The translations under genes were made by a program, and so were the position numbers. A model generated the notes under the pieces. The model saw only the letters and a program-made list of their open reading frames with translations. It was not told the DNA's origin and did no database searches. From Mycobacterium sp. KBS0706 (lineage in GTDB: Bacteria; Pseudomonadota; Alphaproteobacteria; DSM-16000; Inquilinaceae), in the NCBI RefSeq assembly GCF_005938675.2, contig NZ_VCCH02000017.1:1-64000 (forward strand): DNA of 64,000 bases. The letters run 5' to 3'. Positions 26,830-35,390 of the stretch are shown in pieces. The stretch's first letter is position 1, and each line of letters starts with the position of its first letter.

Positions 26830-27609
26830 ATGCGTGGGATCGCCCTGAGACAACCCCGCGCTTGCGTCCGTCACGGCGGAGTCGGTAACACCAGGGGCTG
26901 GACCCATTATGACGCCGGACCAGCCCGCTTGCCCGACGCCCACCAGACCGAGATCCAGCAGCACGACCCCGGCGCGGCCCCGCCCGCCGGGGCGAAGCGC
27001 CGCCGGCGCTTCTCGGAGGTGCTGCAGGACCTGGCCGCGGAGGGCGGCGAGCGCATCGCCATTGCCGATATCCTGACCGCCTTCGGCGACCGGGCCTTCG
27101 GCGCGCTGATGCTGGTCTTCGCCGCACCCAACATCCTGCCGACGCCGCCCGGCACCTCCTCCGTCCTCGGCGCGCCGCTGCTGTTCATCACCTTCCAGCT
27201 GATGATCGGGCGCAAGGTGCTGTGGCTGCCGCGACTGATCACCCAGCGGTCGGTGGCGCGGGCGGACTTCGCCCGGCTGGTCGGGCGCATGGTGCCCTGG
27301 CTGGCCAAGGCCGAGCGGCTGCTGCGGCCGCGGCTGACGATCCTGATCGGCCCGGTGCAGGACCGCTTCATCGGCGCCGCCTGCCTGCTGCTGGCCGTCA
27401 TCCTGTTCATGCCGATCCCGCTCGGCAACATCGTGCCGGCGCTGGCGATCTCGGCCTTCGCCATCGGCCTGGTCGAGCGCGACGGCATCGCCGTCTCGGC
27501 CGGCTGGGCGGTCAGCGCCGGCGCGCTGGCGATCCTCGCCGCCGTCTCCGCCGCCCTCTGGGCCGCCCTGCGCGCCTTCCTGGAGACGCTGTTCGGCGTC
27601 ACGATCTGA
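26830..27609 (+). CDS. ExoD family exopolysaccharide synthesis-associated protein
   Basis: A membrane protein of the ExoD family: RRFSEVLQDLAAEGGERIAI, then FGDRAFGALMLVFAAPNILPTPPGTSSVLGAPLLFITFQ across TM1-2, a cytoplasmic loop with RLVGRMVPWLAKAERLLRPR, and a last pair of helices with MPIPLGNIVPALAISAFAIG. The family name comes from a Rhizobium gene affecting EPS and symbiosis; biochemical role unknown. The start is uncertain: ATG 26830 gives 259 aa but has a poor ribosome site and an odd N-terminus; TTG 26929 gives 226 aa, closer to family length. It converges on and overlaps the cyclase gene by 11 bp. Confidence 0.8.
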   Translation: MRGIALRQPRACVRHGGVGNTRGWTHYDAGPARLPDAHQTEIQQHDPGAAPPAGAKRRRRFSEVLQDLAAEGGERIAIADILTAFGDRAFGALMLVFAAPNILPTPPGTSSVLGAPLLFITFQLMIGRKVLWLPRLITQRSVARADFARLVGRMVPWLAKAERLLRPRLTILIGPVQDRFIGAACLLLAVILFMPIPLGNIVPALAISAFAIGLVERDGIAVSAGWAVSAGALAILAAVSAALWAALRAFLETLFGVTI

Positions 27610-29167
27610 CGGTCGTCGCCTCCGCCAGGTCGGCGATCCGGGTGACGACGCGGACGCGCAGCTCGTCGCGCCGGCCGCGGATCGCCACCTGCTCGGCACG
27701 GAAGGCCGACAGGTCGGCGCCGGCCTGGTCGAGCAGGTCCTGCGAGACCACCAGCTCCGCCGCATATTCCTTGCACAGCCCTTCCAGCCGGCTGGCGGTG
27801 TTGACCGTGTCGCCGACCGCGGTCAGGCCCTTGACCCCGCCATAGCCCATCTCGCCGACGATCGCCGGGCCGGCATGCAGGCCGATGCCCATGCGCAGCG
27901 GCTCCTTGAGGTCCGAGGCCAGGGCCTCGTTCAGCTCGGCCAGCCGCGCCGCCATCCGCCGGGCGGCGTCGAGCGCCTGGCGGCTTGCGGCGGCGCGCCC
28001 GGCCTCGACCCCGAACAGCGCCATCACCCCGTCGCCGATGAACTTGTCGACCTGGCCGCCCGCCGCCTCGATCGCCTGGCCCATGGCGGCGAAATAGCGG
28101 TTCAGCAGGAACACCACGTCATAGGGCAGGCGGTGCTCCGACAGCCGCGTGAAGCCGCGCAGATCGGCGAACATGACCGCGACCTCGCGCTCCTGGCCGT
28201 GGCGGTGGCCGGGACCCTGGAAGCCGTCGCGCGCGGTCGCCGTCGGCGGCAAGAGCGGCGTCACCTCGAGGTCCATGACCGGGCGGATCTGGCAGGCCAG
28301 CCGCACCCCCTCGGGCGCGCCGATCCGCTGCAGCACCCGCGCCTCGTCGGCGGCCGGCGGCGGCAGGTGCTCGGCCCCCAGCCCGACCCGCACCCGGCAG
28401 GTCGAGCAGCGGCCGCGGCCGCCGCAGACCATGGCCTGCGGAATGCCGGCGGCACGGATGATCTCCAGCGCGGTGGCGCCGGGGATGATGTCGAGCACCT
28501 TGGTGTCGCGGTAGAACAGCTTGGGGCCGCTGCGACGGGCCCGCACGGCGCGCAGGGCCGGACCGGCGAAGGCGGCCAGGATCAGCGCCAGGATCGTGAT
28601 CCGGGTCCACAGTGCCCCTTGGGCGGCGAAAGCCTGCGCCTCCGGCGTCAGCTTGACCGAACGGAACAGATCCTCGAGCCAGCCCGGCTGGGCCGCGAGC
28701 GCCCGGACCTGCAGCCCGGTCGAGACAAAGCCGGCCAGGCCGAGCGCCGGGATCAGCAGGGCGGCGGCGTAGAGATAGGGCAGCGCCTTCGGATACCAGG
28801 GCCTGAGCCGCAGCCAGTAATGCACGCCGATGCAGCCATGGCCCCAGGCGACCAGCACCACCACCGCCTGCTGCAGCGCGACCAGGCCGTTGCCGCTCCA
28901 CATCACCGACAGGATGAGGCGATAGGGCGTGCCGACACCGAACCGCTCGAAAGCGACGACGGTGCCGAAGACGTGCGCCGCCAGCAGCAGGGGCACGGCG
29001 AGGCCGAGGCCGAGCTGTACCGCCTGCCAGGGCTTCAGCCGGAAGCTGTGGCGCCGCCAGATCGACACCAGCGCATTGGCGAGATGGATCGCGAAGGCGG
29101 CCGCGAGCACGGTCAGGCCGGGCTGCTTCTCCCACACCAGGATGAACAGCCCGAGCCCGCGCTCCAT
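27599..29167 (-). CDS. Membrane-bound adenylate/guanylate cyclase with [2Fe-2S] ferredoxin domain
   Basis: 522 aa from the ATG at 29167. An N-terminal integral-membrane region (five or six helices, 20-235) is followed by a plant-type ferredoxin domain with cluster cysteines in CGGRGRCSTC and LACQI (about 265-315), then a class III cyclase domain (VAVMFADLRGFTRLSEHR, with the two metal Asp, and KFIGDGVMALFG; GIGLHAGPAIVGEMG). It would make cAMP or cGMP under redox or light/metal control through the cluster. The same frame continues upstream of 29167 with family-like residues (LVLLTFLATHLVNHAAGLI at about 29176-29232) but no ATG or GTG back to a stop near 29354, so the true start is unresolved. 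Confidence 0.85.
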   Translation of the reverse strand: MERGLGLFILVWEKQPGLTVLAAAFAIHLANALVSIWRRHSFRLKPWQAVQLGLGLAVPLLLAAHVFGTVVAFERFGVGTPYRLILSVMWSGNGLVALQQAVVVLVAWGHGCIGVHYWLRLRPWYPKALPYLYAAALLIPALGLAGFVSTGLQVRALAAQPGWLEDLFRSVKLTPEAQAFAAQGALWTRITILALILAAFAGPALRAVRARRSGPKLFYRDTKVLDIIPGATALEIIRAAGIPQAMVCGGRGRCSTCRVRVGLGAEHLPPPAADEARVLQRIGAPEGVRLACQIRPVMDLEVTPLLPPTATARDGFQGPGHRHGQEREVAVMFADLRGFTRLSEHRLPYDVVFLLNRYFAAMGQAIEAAGGQVDKFIGDGVMALFGVEAGRAAASRQALDAARRMAARLAELNEALASDLKEPLRMGIGLHAGPAIVGEMGYGGVKGLTAVGDTVNTASRLEGLCKEYAAELVVSQDLLDQAGADLSAFRAEQVAIRGRRDELRVRVVTRIADLAEATTVRS

Positions 29168-29310
29168 CGCATCGAGCGAAATGAGCCCGGCCGCATGGTT
29201 GACCAGATGGGTCGCCAGAAATGTGAGGAGAACCAGTCCGCTCGGCAGCCGCAGCTTTTGCAGCCATGTCCCGGTCCGGTTCCCCGGGAGTCCGGCGGCG
29301 CCAAGGCCGC

Positions 29311-29556
29311 TCAGTTCAGCGGACCGGTATAGACCCAGGTTTCCACCGTATCATGGGCGCGGAACGCCGGGATCTCGGGATGGTGGTAGACGAAGACGCG
29401 GATCGCCGCCTCGAGCGCCACCGACCGCGGCGCGCCGCGGGCCACCAGCTCGGTGTAGGCGCGGGTCACCGCCTGCTGGCAGCGGCAGTCCGACGAGCTG
29501 TCCGAAAAGGGCTGGTCGCCGAAGCCGCAGCCCTCAGGACTTCTTTTTCCGGCCAT
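29311..29556 (-). CDS. Conserved small protein downstream of fur
   Basis: An 81-aa protein of unknown function: a Cys-rich N-terminal patch (GCGFG, DCRCQQAV), an amphipathic helix (TRAYTELVARG) and HHPEIPAFRAHDTVETWVY at the end. The ATG at 29556 overlaps the last 23 bp of fur in another frame; a start at 29580 is also possible. Likely co-transcribed with fur. The cysteines could bind a metal or cluster, but the spacing matches no motif I can name. Confidence 0.6.
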   Translation of the reverse strand: MAGKRSPEGCGFGDQPFSDSSSDCRCQQAVTRAYTELVARGAPRSVALEAAIRVFVYHHPEIPAFRAHDTVETWVYTGPLN

Positions 29557-29935
29557 AGAGTTCCAGCCTGTGATCGACAAGTTCGAAGCCGAGCCGCTTG
29601 GCGATCTTCTCCTTCAGCACCTCCAGCTCCTGGTCCTTGAACTCGATGACCTCACCGGTTTCAAGATCGATCAGGTGGTGGTGATGCTCGAGATTGACCT
29701 CGAAGCGGGAATAGTTCTCGTTGAAGTCGTGCCGCTGGACCAGGTTCAGCTCGTCGAGCAGATGCAGGGTGCGGTATACGGTCGCGATGCTGATCGACGG
29801 ATCGATCTCGCGGGCCCGGTGATAGACGGTCTCGACCGACGGATGGTCGAGAGACTCGGTCAGCACCTGCAGAATGACACGACGCTGATCGGTCATCTTC
29901 AGGCCGGCGGAGACACATCTCTCCTCGAGCGTCAT
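29534..29935 (-). CDS. fur: Fur family iron-responsive transcriptional regulator
   Basis: A 133-aa Fur/Mur-type metalloregulator. The winged helix spans 1-80 (MTDQRRVILQVL, ISIATVYRTLHLLDELNLVQ), and the dimer domain carries NLEHHHHLIDLETGEVIEF, the regulatory metal site. The C-terminal CxxC zinc pairs of gamma-proteobacterial Fur are absent, as usual in alphaproteobacteria. The basic tail GRKKKS is typical. In this class Fur often senses Mn or Fe. Divergent from a 50-aa membrane protein gene 110 bp away. Confidence 0.92.
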   Translation of the reverse strand: MTLEERCVSAGLKMTDQRRVILQVLTESLDHPSVETVYHRAREIDPSISIATVYRTLHLLDELNLVQRHDFNENYSRFEVNLEHHHHLIDLETGEVIEFKDQELEVLKEKIAKRLGFELVDHRLELYGRKKKS

Positions 29936-30045
29936 GGCTCAAACCCTCTTTAAGCCGCGGAACCATTGGCGGAGTTAGAGAGATTACAGATCGAAGCGGC
30001 GCTTGGCACCCGAAAAGACGCCGCAGTGCAGCAGGAGCAACGGCC

Positions 30046-30198
30046 ATGGCCGATCTCTTCGCAGTCGAGATGAGCATCCATGGCTGGATCGCGCTGGGTA
30101 TCGCCGTGATCGGCATCATCGCCCTGAACCTCGGGCTGATGCACCTGGCCCGCAAGAAGCACGATTCCCACTACGACCCCGACGATGACGCCCCCTGA
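30046..30198 (+). CDS. 50-aa single-pass membrane protein
   Basis: MADLFAVEMSIHGW is followed by one hydrophobic helix (IALGIAVIGIIALNLGLMHL, residues 15-34), a basic ARKK stop-transfer and an acidic/His tail (HDSHYDPDDDAP). AGGAG lies 8 nt before ATG 30046. The last 28 bp overlap the 3' end of the converging mscS-type gene. The His/Asp-rich tail next to fur could be metal-related, but no function is assigned. Confidence 0.7.
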   Translation: MADLFAVEMSIHGWIALGIAVIGIIALNLGLMHLARKKHDSHYDPDDDAP

Positions 30199-32408
30199 GC
30201 GGCGGCCGCGGCATCCTCCGGCCGGTCGAGGCTGCGGGTCAGCACCATCCGGTGCGGGAACGGGATGTCGATGCCCAGCTCGTCGAAGCGCCGCTTCATC
30301 CGGCGGTTGAACTCCCGCATCACGCCCCACTGCTTGGCCGGCGGCGTCTTGATCCGCGCCTTGATGGACACGGCGCTGTCGCCGAACTTGTCGAGGCCGA
30401 TGATCTCGATCGGCGCCAGGATGGCCGGCGCCCAGGCGGGATCCAGCTGCAGCTCGCGGCCGAGGTCGCGCAGCACCTCGATCACGCGGTCGACATCCTG
30501 GTCGTAGCCGATGCCGACATTGAACACGGCGAAGGAGAAGTCCTTGGTCATGTTGACGATCGAGGTGACCGAGCTGAACGGCAGCGTGTGCACCGCCCCG
30601 GTCTCGTCGCGCAGCCGGATAGTGCGGATGGTGATGCTTTCGACCACGCCGCTGTCCGAGCCGAGCTGGACCACGTCGCCCACCGACAGCGTGTCCTCGA
30701 ACAGGATGAAGACGCCGGTGATCACGTCCTTGACCAGGGTCTGGGCGCCGAAGCCGATGGCCAGGCCGACCACCCCGGCGCCGGCCAGGAGCGGCGCGAT
30801 GTTCAGCCCGACCTCCGACAGCACCATCAGCGTCACCACGGTGATCAGCAGCACCAGGAAGGCGTTGCGCAAGAGCGGCAGCAGCGTGCGGGCGCGGGCG
30901 CTGCGCTGCACCAGGTTGCCCGAGGCGTCGTGCCGGTTCAGGTGGTACTCGATCAGCTGGCTGACCACCTCCCACGCCACCAGCGCCGTCACCACCACCA
31001 GCAGAATGGCGCCGCCGCTGGCCAGCACGGCGCGGCCGGTCTCGGTCTCCATCCAAGCGATGCCGCCGAGCTGCCAGACCTCGAGCAGCACCAGCACGCT
31101 GACCAGGAGGACGACCACCTTCAGCCCGGTGTCGAGCACCGGCAGATAGCGGTTGGCGCGGTGCTCCAGCCCGGGGAAGCGGGACTTCAGCTCCGGCCCG
31201 ATCGAGAAGGCGCGGTGGATCAGCCGCGGCCCGTAGGCGGAGACCAGCCGCGCCAGCACCAGGACCAGCACGGTCTGCAGCGTGGCCCGCAGGACGAAGA
31301 CGAAGCCGCCATTGATGCCGAGCGCCCAGATCGCGAAGGTGACGACGATATAGGCGATGGCCACGAGGTGCCAGACATCGGCCAGGCGCCGCCGGGCGGA
31401 GCCGACCGCGCGGGTCACGCCGGCCTCCTCGCCCTCCGCCGCCCGTCGATTGCGGCCGCGCAGCCAGTCGGCCACCGGCTGCCGGTTCTGCAGGACCAGA
31501 ACCACCAGCATCGCCGCGACGGCGAGGCCGATCAGGTATTTCAGCGCGGTCAGGCTGCCGGCGGGCAGGCCCAGCACCACGGCGGTGGAGACTGCGAGAT
31601 AGCCGAACACCAGCAGGTAGATCAGCCGCTTGGCCCAGACATAGAGATAGCCGGCGGTCTCGTCGCCGACGCGCAGCAGCCGCAGATGCGGATGCTCCGG
31701 CGTCAGCACCAGCCGGATCAGCATCAGGGCCACGCCGCTGATGATCGCGGCGTTGACCAGCGCCACCACGATGGTGCGGACGAACCAGGGCGGGTCCAGC
31801 ACCACCGCCATGGCGTAGGCGCCGAGCACGAAGGCGATCAGCGGCAGGAAGTCGAGCACCGCCTGTGCCAGCAGCAGCGGGATCTTGCCCCAGAGCGTGG
31901 CCGGCGCCCGCCGGTCCAGCGCCGTGAAGGGCCGGCGCAGCATCCGCCGGACCAGCCAGCCGGCGGCGATGCCGGCGAGGACGACGCCGACGACGTTGAG
32001 GAACACCACCCCCCAGCGCTCCCGCGCCGCCGGGTCGGACAGCTGGTCCCGGCTCCAGGTCGCCAGCTCCGGCAGCCGCGCCAGGGTGGCGCCGATCTCG
32101 GCAACCGCGCCGGTGACGTCGCGCACCTTGTCCGAAACCACGACCAGGGCCTGGCTGCCGGCCGTCTCCAGCGCGCTGCGCTCCTCCTGCTGCTGCGCCC
32201 GGGTCTGCAGCAGCAGCTGCAGCCGGGCCACCAGCTCGGCCCGCGCCTTGTCGTCCTGTAGCGTGGCGATCAGCGCCTTGACCCGCTCGGGGTCGGCCGG
32301 CTGGTCGGCCGCGGCGGGCGGGGTCGATGTCCCCGGCACCTGGCCGGCGGCGAGGCCGGGGGCGAGCAGGACGAGAAGGAGGAGCAGCGGGCGGAGCAGG
32401 CGGATCAT
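30171..32408 (-). CDS. Mechanosensitive ion channel (MscS family, large)
   Basis: A 745-aa multi-domain MscS homologue. Signal peptide MIRLLRPLLLLLVLLAPGLA (1-21), a periplasmic helical region with coiled-coil character (ALIATLQDDKARAELVARLQ), about eight TM helices, then the pore helix and beta domain (VVGLAIGFGAQTLVKDVITG, LSVGDVVQLGSDSG) and the C-terminal cage ending DEPLGIDIPFPHRMV-like (ELGIDIPFPHRMVLT). It opens under membrane tension to release solutes in hypo-osmotic shock. Monocistronic. Confidence 0.92.
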   Translation of the reverse strand: MIRLLRPLLLLLVLLAPGLAAGQVPGTSTPPAAADQPADPERVKALIATLQDDKARAELVARLQLLLQTRAQQQEERSALETAGSQALVVVSDKVRDVTGAVAEIGATLARLPELATWSRDQLSDPAARERWGVVFLNVVGVVLAGIAAGWLVRRMLRRPFTALDRRAPATLWGKIPLLLAQAVLDFLPLIAFVLGAYAMAVVLDPPWFVRTIVVALVNAAIISGVALMLIRLVLTPEHPHLRLLRVGDETAGYLYVWAKRLIYLLVFGYLAVSTAVVLGLPAGSLTALKYLIGLAVAAMLVVLVLQNRQPVADWLRGRNRRAAEGEEAGVTRAVGSARRRLADVWHLVAIAYIVVTFAIWALGINGGFVFVLRATLQTVLVLVLARLVSAYGPRLIHRAFSIGPELKSRFPGLEHRANRYLPVLDTGLKVVVLLVSVLVLLEVWQLGGIAWMETETGRAVLASGGAILLVVVTALVAWEVVSQLIEYHLNRHDASGNLVQRSARARTLLPLLRNAFLVLLITVVTLMVLSEVGLNIAPLLAGAGVVGLAIGFGAQTLVKDVITGVFILFEDTLSVGDVVQLGSDSGVVESITIRTIRLRDETGAVHTLPFSSVTSIVNMTKDFSFAVFNVGIGYDQDVDRVIEVLRDLGRELQLDPAWAPAILAPIEIIGLDKFGDSAVSIKARIKTPPAKQWGVMREFNRRMKRRFDELGIDIPFPHRMVLTRSLDRPEDAAAAAQGASSSGS

Positions 32409-32565
32409 CGGCTCGGTCGGGCTGTGGACGGGCGGAGTTCCGGATCGGCGTCCCGGCGGCGTGTCGAGGCCGGTCCTATCCTTCCCCGCCCGGCCCTCTG
32501 GATCAACCCGTCCGTCGGGGCCATCTTTGGGACGTCCTCACGGTAAGCGGCAAGGGAAGGCGACG

Positions 32566-33222
32566 ATGGCGGATGATCTCGGCTCGGTCCGGCCGAAGCT
32601 GGTCGAGAGCAAGAAGCGCTGGGCGCGCGAAGGCCGGCTGCTGACCGGCGCCACCGCGGATCCCGAGCGCGACCGGCTGCCGCCGGGCCAGCGCCTGGTG
32701 GAAAACTGGCCGGTGCTCGATCTCGGCGTGCAGCCGGAGATCCCGCTCGACAAATGGCGGCTGACCATCGACGGGCTGGTCGAGGCGCCGACGGTGTGGC
32801 GCTGGGCCGACATCCTGGCCCAGCCGGAATTCGAGGACGTGTCCGACATCCATTGCGTCACATCCTGGTCGCGCTTCGACAACCGCTGGCGCGGCGTCTC
32901 GGCCCGGCACCTGCTGTCGCTGGTGCGGCCGAAGCCGGAGGCCAGCCACGTCGTCTTCCACAGCTACGACACCTACACCACCAACGTCGCCCTCGACGCC
33001 TTCGCCGAGGCGGACGTGCTGCTGGCGACCCATCACGACGGCGAGCCGATCCCGGTCGAGCATGGCGGGCCGCTGCGCGTGATCATGCCGCGCTGGTACT
33101 TCTGGAAGAGCGCCAAATGGGTGAAGCGGATCGAGTTCGTCGCCGCCGACCGCCCGGGCTTCTGGGAGGAGCGCGGCTACCACAATGAGGGCGACCCCTG
33201 GCAGGAGCAGCGATACAGCTGA
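32566..33222 (+). CDS. Sulfite oxidase-like molybdopterin oxidoreductase
   Basis: A 218-aa protein of the sulfite-oxidase catalytic fold (SUOX/MsrP-like, COG2041 short class). The molybdenum-ligating cysteine is C97 in DIHCVTSWSRFDNRW, and GPLRVIMPRWYFWKSAKWVK is the conserved cofactor-contact block. It lacks a Tat signal and dimerisation domain, so is likely a cytoplasmic single-domain member. GGGAAGG precedes ATG 32566. Substrate unknown. Confidence 0.88.
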   Translation: MADDLGSVRPKLVESKKRWAREGRLLTGATADPERDRLPPGQRLVENWPVLDLGVQPEIPLDKWRLTIDGLVEAPTVWRWADILAQPEFEDVSDIHCVTSWSRFDNRWRGVSARHLLSLVRPKPEASHVVFHSYDTYTTNVALDAFAEADVLLATHHDGEPIPVEHGGPLRVIMPRWYFWKSAKWVKRIEFVAADRPGFWEERGYHNEGDPWQEQRYS

Positions 33223-33225
33223 GCC

Positions 33226-33921
33226 CTATCGCGGCAGCAGGCTGCGCAGCGAGTCCGCGCCCGGGTTGCTCTTCCCGCCCTGGAAGATCACCCGGGCCGG
33301 GGTGCCGAAGCCGTAATAGGCGTCGTTCTTGCCCTGGTCCTCGCTGATCACCGTGCCGTCCAGCGTGCCGCCGGCGAACAGCCCCTTGTTCTGCGAGAAG
33401 GCGTACATGTCGGAATTGGTGTTCAGCCCGGTCGAGGCGCCGACGCCGGCGCCGAGGGTGAACAGCGACCCCGACAGGTCGGCTCCGACGGTGAAGCTGC
33501 TCTGCTCCACCGCCCGGAGGCCCTTGTCGGTCATGATCGTCAGCACCAGCTGCGAGACCTGGCCGCCGATCTGCAGCCCGACGGTGCCGCCGCCGACGCC
33601 GTAGAAGGCCGGGTAGCTCCAATTGCCGTCCGGCAGCCGCACCATCATCACCGCATTGCCGCCGCGGCCGCCGAGGATGAAGCCGCCGCGCAGCAGCTCC
33701 GGCGCGATCAGCACGGCCTTGGCGCCGCGGATGTAGCGCGGCAGCGCCGTCAGCTCCTGCGCGGACAAGAGCGCCTGCAGCGCGGCCCGGCTTTCGTCGA
33801 CCAGCAGCTGCGCGTCGCTCGGCGTCGAGGTGGCCGAGCCGCAGCCGGCGAGCGTGCCCGACAGGGCCAGCCCGGCAGCCGACACGCCCGTCAGGCGCAG
33901 GAACTCACGGCGGTCGATCAT
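33226..33921 (-). CDS. SYLF/Ysc84-domain lipoprotein
   Basis: A 231-aa exported protein. The N-terminus MIDRREFLRLTGVSAAGLAL resembles a Tat signal followed by a lipobox LAGC (Cys about 26). The mature part is the SYLF (DUF500) lipid-binding domain: AKAVLIAPELLRGGFILGGRGGNAVM, SYPAFYGVGGGTVGLQIGGQ, and GADLSGSLFTLGAGVGAS. AGGAGAG before ATG 33921. Members bind phosphoinositides in eukaryotes; bacterial role is envelope-associated and undefined. Confidence 0.88.
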   Translation of the reverse strand: MIDRREFLRLTGVSAAGLALSGTLAGCGSATSTPSDAQLLVDESRAALQALLSAQELTALPRYIRGAKAVLIAPELLRGGFILGGRGGNAVMMVRLPDGNWSYPAFYGVGGGTVGLQIGGQVSQLVLTIMTDKGLRAVEQSSFTVGADLSGSLFTLGAGVGASTGLNTNSDMYAFSQNKGLFAGGTLDGTVISEDQGKNDAYYGFGTPARVIFQGGKSNPGADSLRSLLPR

Positions 33922-33974
33922 GATCGGGCTCTCCTGAGATTCCACATGAAGAATCGTGGCATACCGCAGAACAA

Positions 33975-34604
33975 TCAATACATCTTTTCAGTTCCAAATG
34001 TCAGATTCAGGGCGGTGACCCGCCAGCTTTCGGCGCCGGAGGACGACCGGATGCGGTCGATCCGGGTCAGCGACAGCGTGTCGACCGCGAGCCTGAGCGC
34101 GCGCTCGCCGTCCAGGTCCAGCGCCAACGCCGCCGCGGCCCGGATGGTGCCGGCATGGGCGACGGCGACGATGTCGCGGCCGGCATGGGCCTCGGACAGG
34201 GCCAGGATCGCCGGCCGCACCCGGCGCAGCACGGCGTCGAAGCTCTCGCCGCCGGGCGCGGCATGGGCGGAGGGGTGCGACCAGAACGGGTCGTGCTGCG
34301 GCAGCGCGCCATAGACCTCGCGGCTCGGCCGGCCCTGCCAGGCGCCGAAATCCTGCTCGACCAGCGCCGGCTCGATCGCCGGCGCGGCCGTCTCGTCCAT
34401 CGCTTCCAGGAGCACCGCCGCGGTCTCGGCGGTGCGCCGCAGCGGCGTCTGCAGCCACACCGCGCCGCGTGGCAGCCGGGCGGCGAGGGAAGCGATCGCC
34501 GCCGCATCGCCGGTGTCGGCCGCGAGGTCGAGCCGGCCGTAGAGCAGCTTGTCCGGATTGAGCACCGGGGCGTGGCGGATCCACCACCAGCGGGTCGTGC
34601 TCAT
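33975..34604 (-). CDS. cobC: Histidine phosphatase, probable alpha-ribazole phosphatase CobC
   Basis: A 209-aa phosphoglycerate-mutase-like phosphatase. The catalytic motif is RHAP (residues 10-13; RHG in most members) and the second His is in AHAGTIRA; TPLRRTAETAA and EQDFGAWQGRPSREV are typical. Its ATG overlaps the cobS stop (ATGA, 34601-34604). In cobalamin synthesis CobC removes the phosphate from alpha-ribazole 5'-phosphate, and the coupling to cobS supports that role over a generic phosphatase. Confidence 0.85.
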   Translation of the reverse strand: MSTTRWWWIRHAPVLNPDKLLYGRLDLAADTGDAAAIASLAARLPRGAVWLQTPLRRTAETAAVLLEAMDETAAPAIEPALVEQDFGAWQGRPSREVYGALPQHDPFWSHPSAHAAPGGESFDAVLRRVRPAILALSEAHAGRDIVAVAHAGTIRAAAALALDLDGERALRLAVDTLSLTRIDRIRSSSGAESWRVTALNLTFGTEKMY

Positions 34605-35350
34605 GCCGTCGCCGCGGCGCACAGCACCGCGACCTCCGCCAGCTGCTGGGCGGCGCCGAGCACGTCGCCGGTCTGGCCGCCGATGCGCCGCCGCGCCAGC
34701 CCGGCCAGCGCCCAGGCCGCGAGCGCCGCCAGCGCCAGCGCCGCCAGGCCGTGACGCAGCCCGAGCAGCAGCAGGGCGAAGCACAGGGCGAGGCCGGAGG
34801 CGGTGAACACGGCCTCCGGCGTTGGTCGGCCGGCGCCGGCGCCGAGCCCGTCGGGCCGGGCCGGGGGCAGCCAGGCCAGCAGCGCCGGGGCGGTGGCTCG
34901 CGACACCGCTCCCGCCGCGGCCAGCGCCGCGATTCCGGCCCAGGGCGAGAGGATCGCCGCCAGGGCCGCGGCGCGCAGCCCGACCGACAGCACCAGGGCC
35001 AGGGTGCCGTAGCTGCCGATGCGGCTGTCGCGCATGATCTCCAGCGCGCGCTCGCGGTCGCGGCCGGCGCCGAAGCCGTCGGCGACGTCGGCCAGCCCGT
35101 CCTCGTGCAGCGCCCCGGTCAGCAGCGCCTGCCCCGCCAGGGCCAGCAGCGCCGCCACCAGGGGCGGGGCGCCGAGCCACAGCGCCAGCGCCCAGACCAG
35201 CCCGGCGGTCGCGCCGATGCCGGCCCCGGCCAGCGGGAAGATCCGCATCGACCGGGCCAGCGCATCGGCCGGCGCATCCGCAGGCCAGCGGACGGGCAGC
35301 CGGGTCAAAAAGCAGGCGGCAACGCGCAGATCGCGCAGCAGGTCGTCCAT
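34601..35350 (-). CDS. cobS: Adenosylcobinamide-GDP ribazoletransferase CobS
   Basis: A 249-aa polytopic membrane enzyme that joins adenosylcobinamide-GDP with alpha-ribazole in the last step of cobalamin assembly. Seen: FLTRLPVRW near the N-terminus, GALHEDGLADVADGFGAGRD (about 80-99) with the catalytic acidic residues, and MRDSRIGSYGTLALVLSVGLR. Hydrophobic segments match the family. Translationally coupled to cobC. cobT, which makes the alpha-ribazole phosphate, lies 6 kb away on the other strand. Confidence 0.93.
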   Translation of the reverse strand: MDDLLRDLRVAACFLTRLPVRWPADAPADALARSMRIFPLAGAGIGATAGLVWALALWLGAPPLVAALLALAGQALLTGALHEDGLADVADGFGAGRDRERALEIMRDSRIGSYGTLALVLSVGLRAAALAAILSPWAGIAALAAAGAVSRATAPALLAWLPPARPDGLGAGAGRPTPEAVFTASGLALCFALLLLGLRHGLAALALAALAAWALAGLARRRIGGQTGDVLGAAQQLAEVAVLCAAATA

Positions 35351-35390
35351 GGCACCCGGTTAGCCGGTCCGGCCCGTCGCGGCAAGCCGA

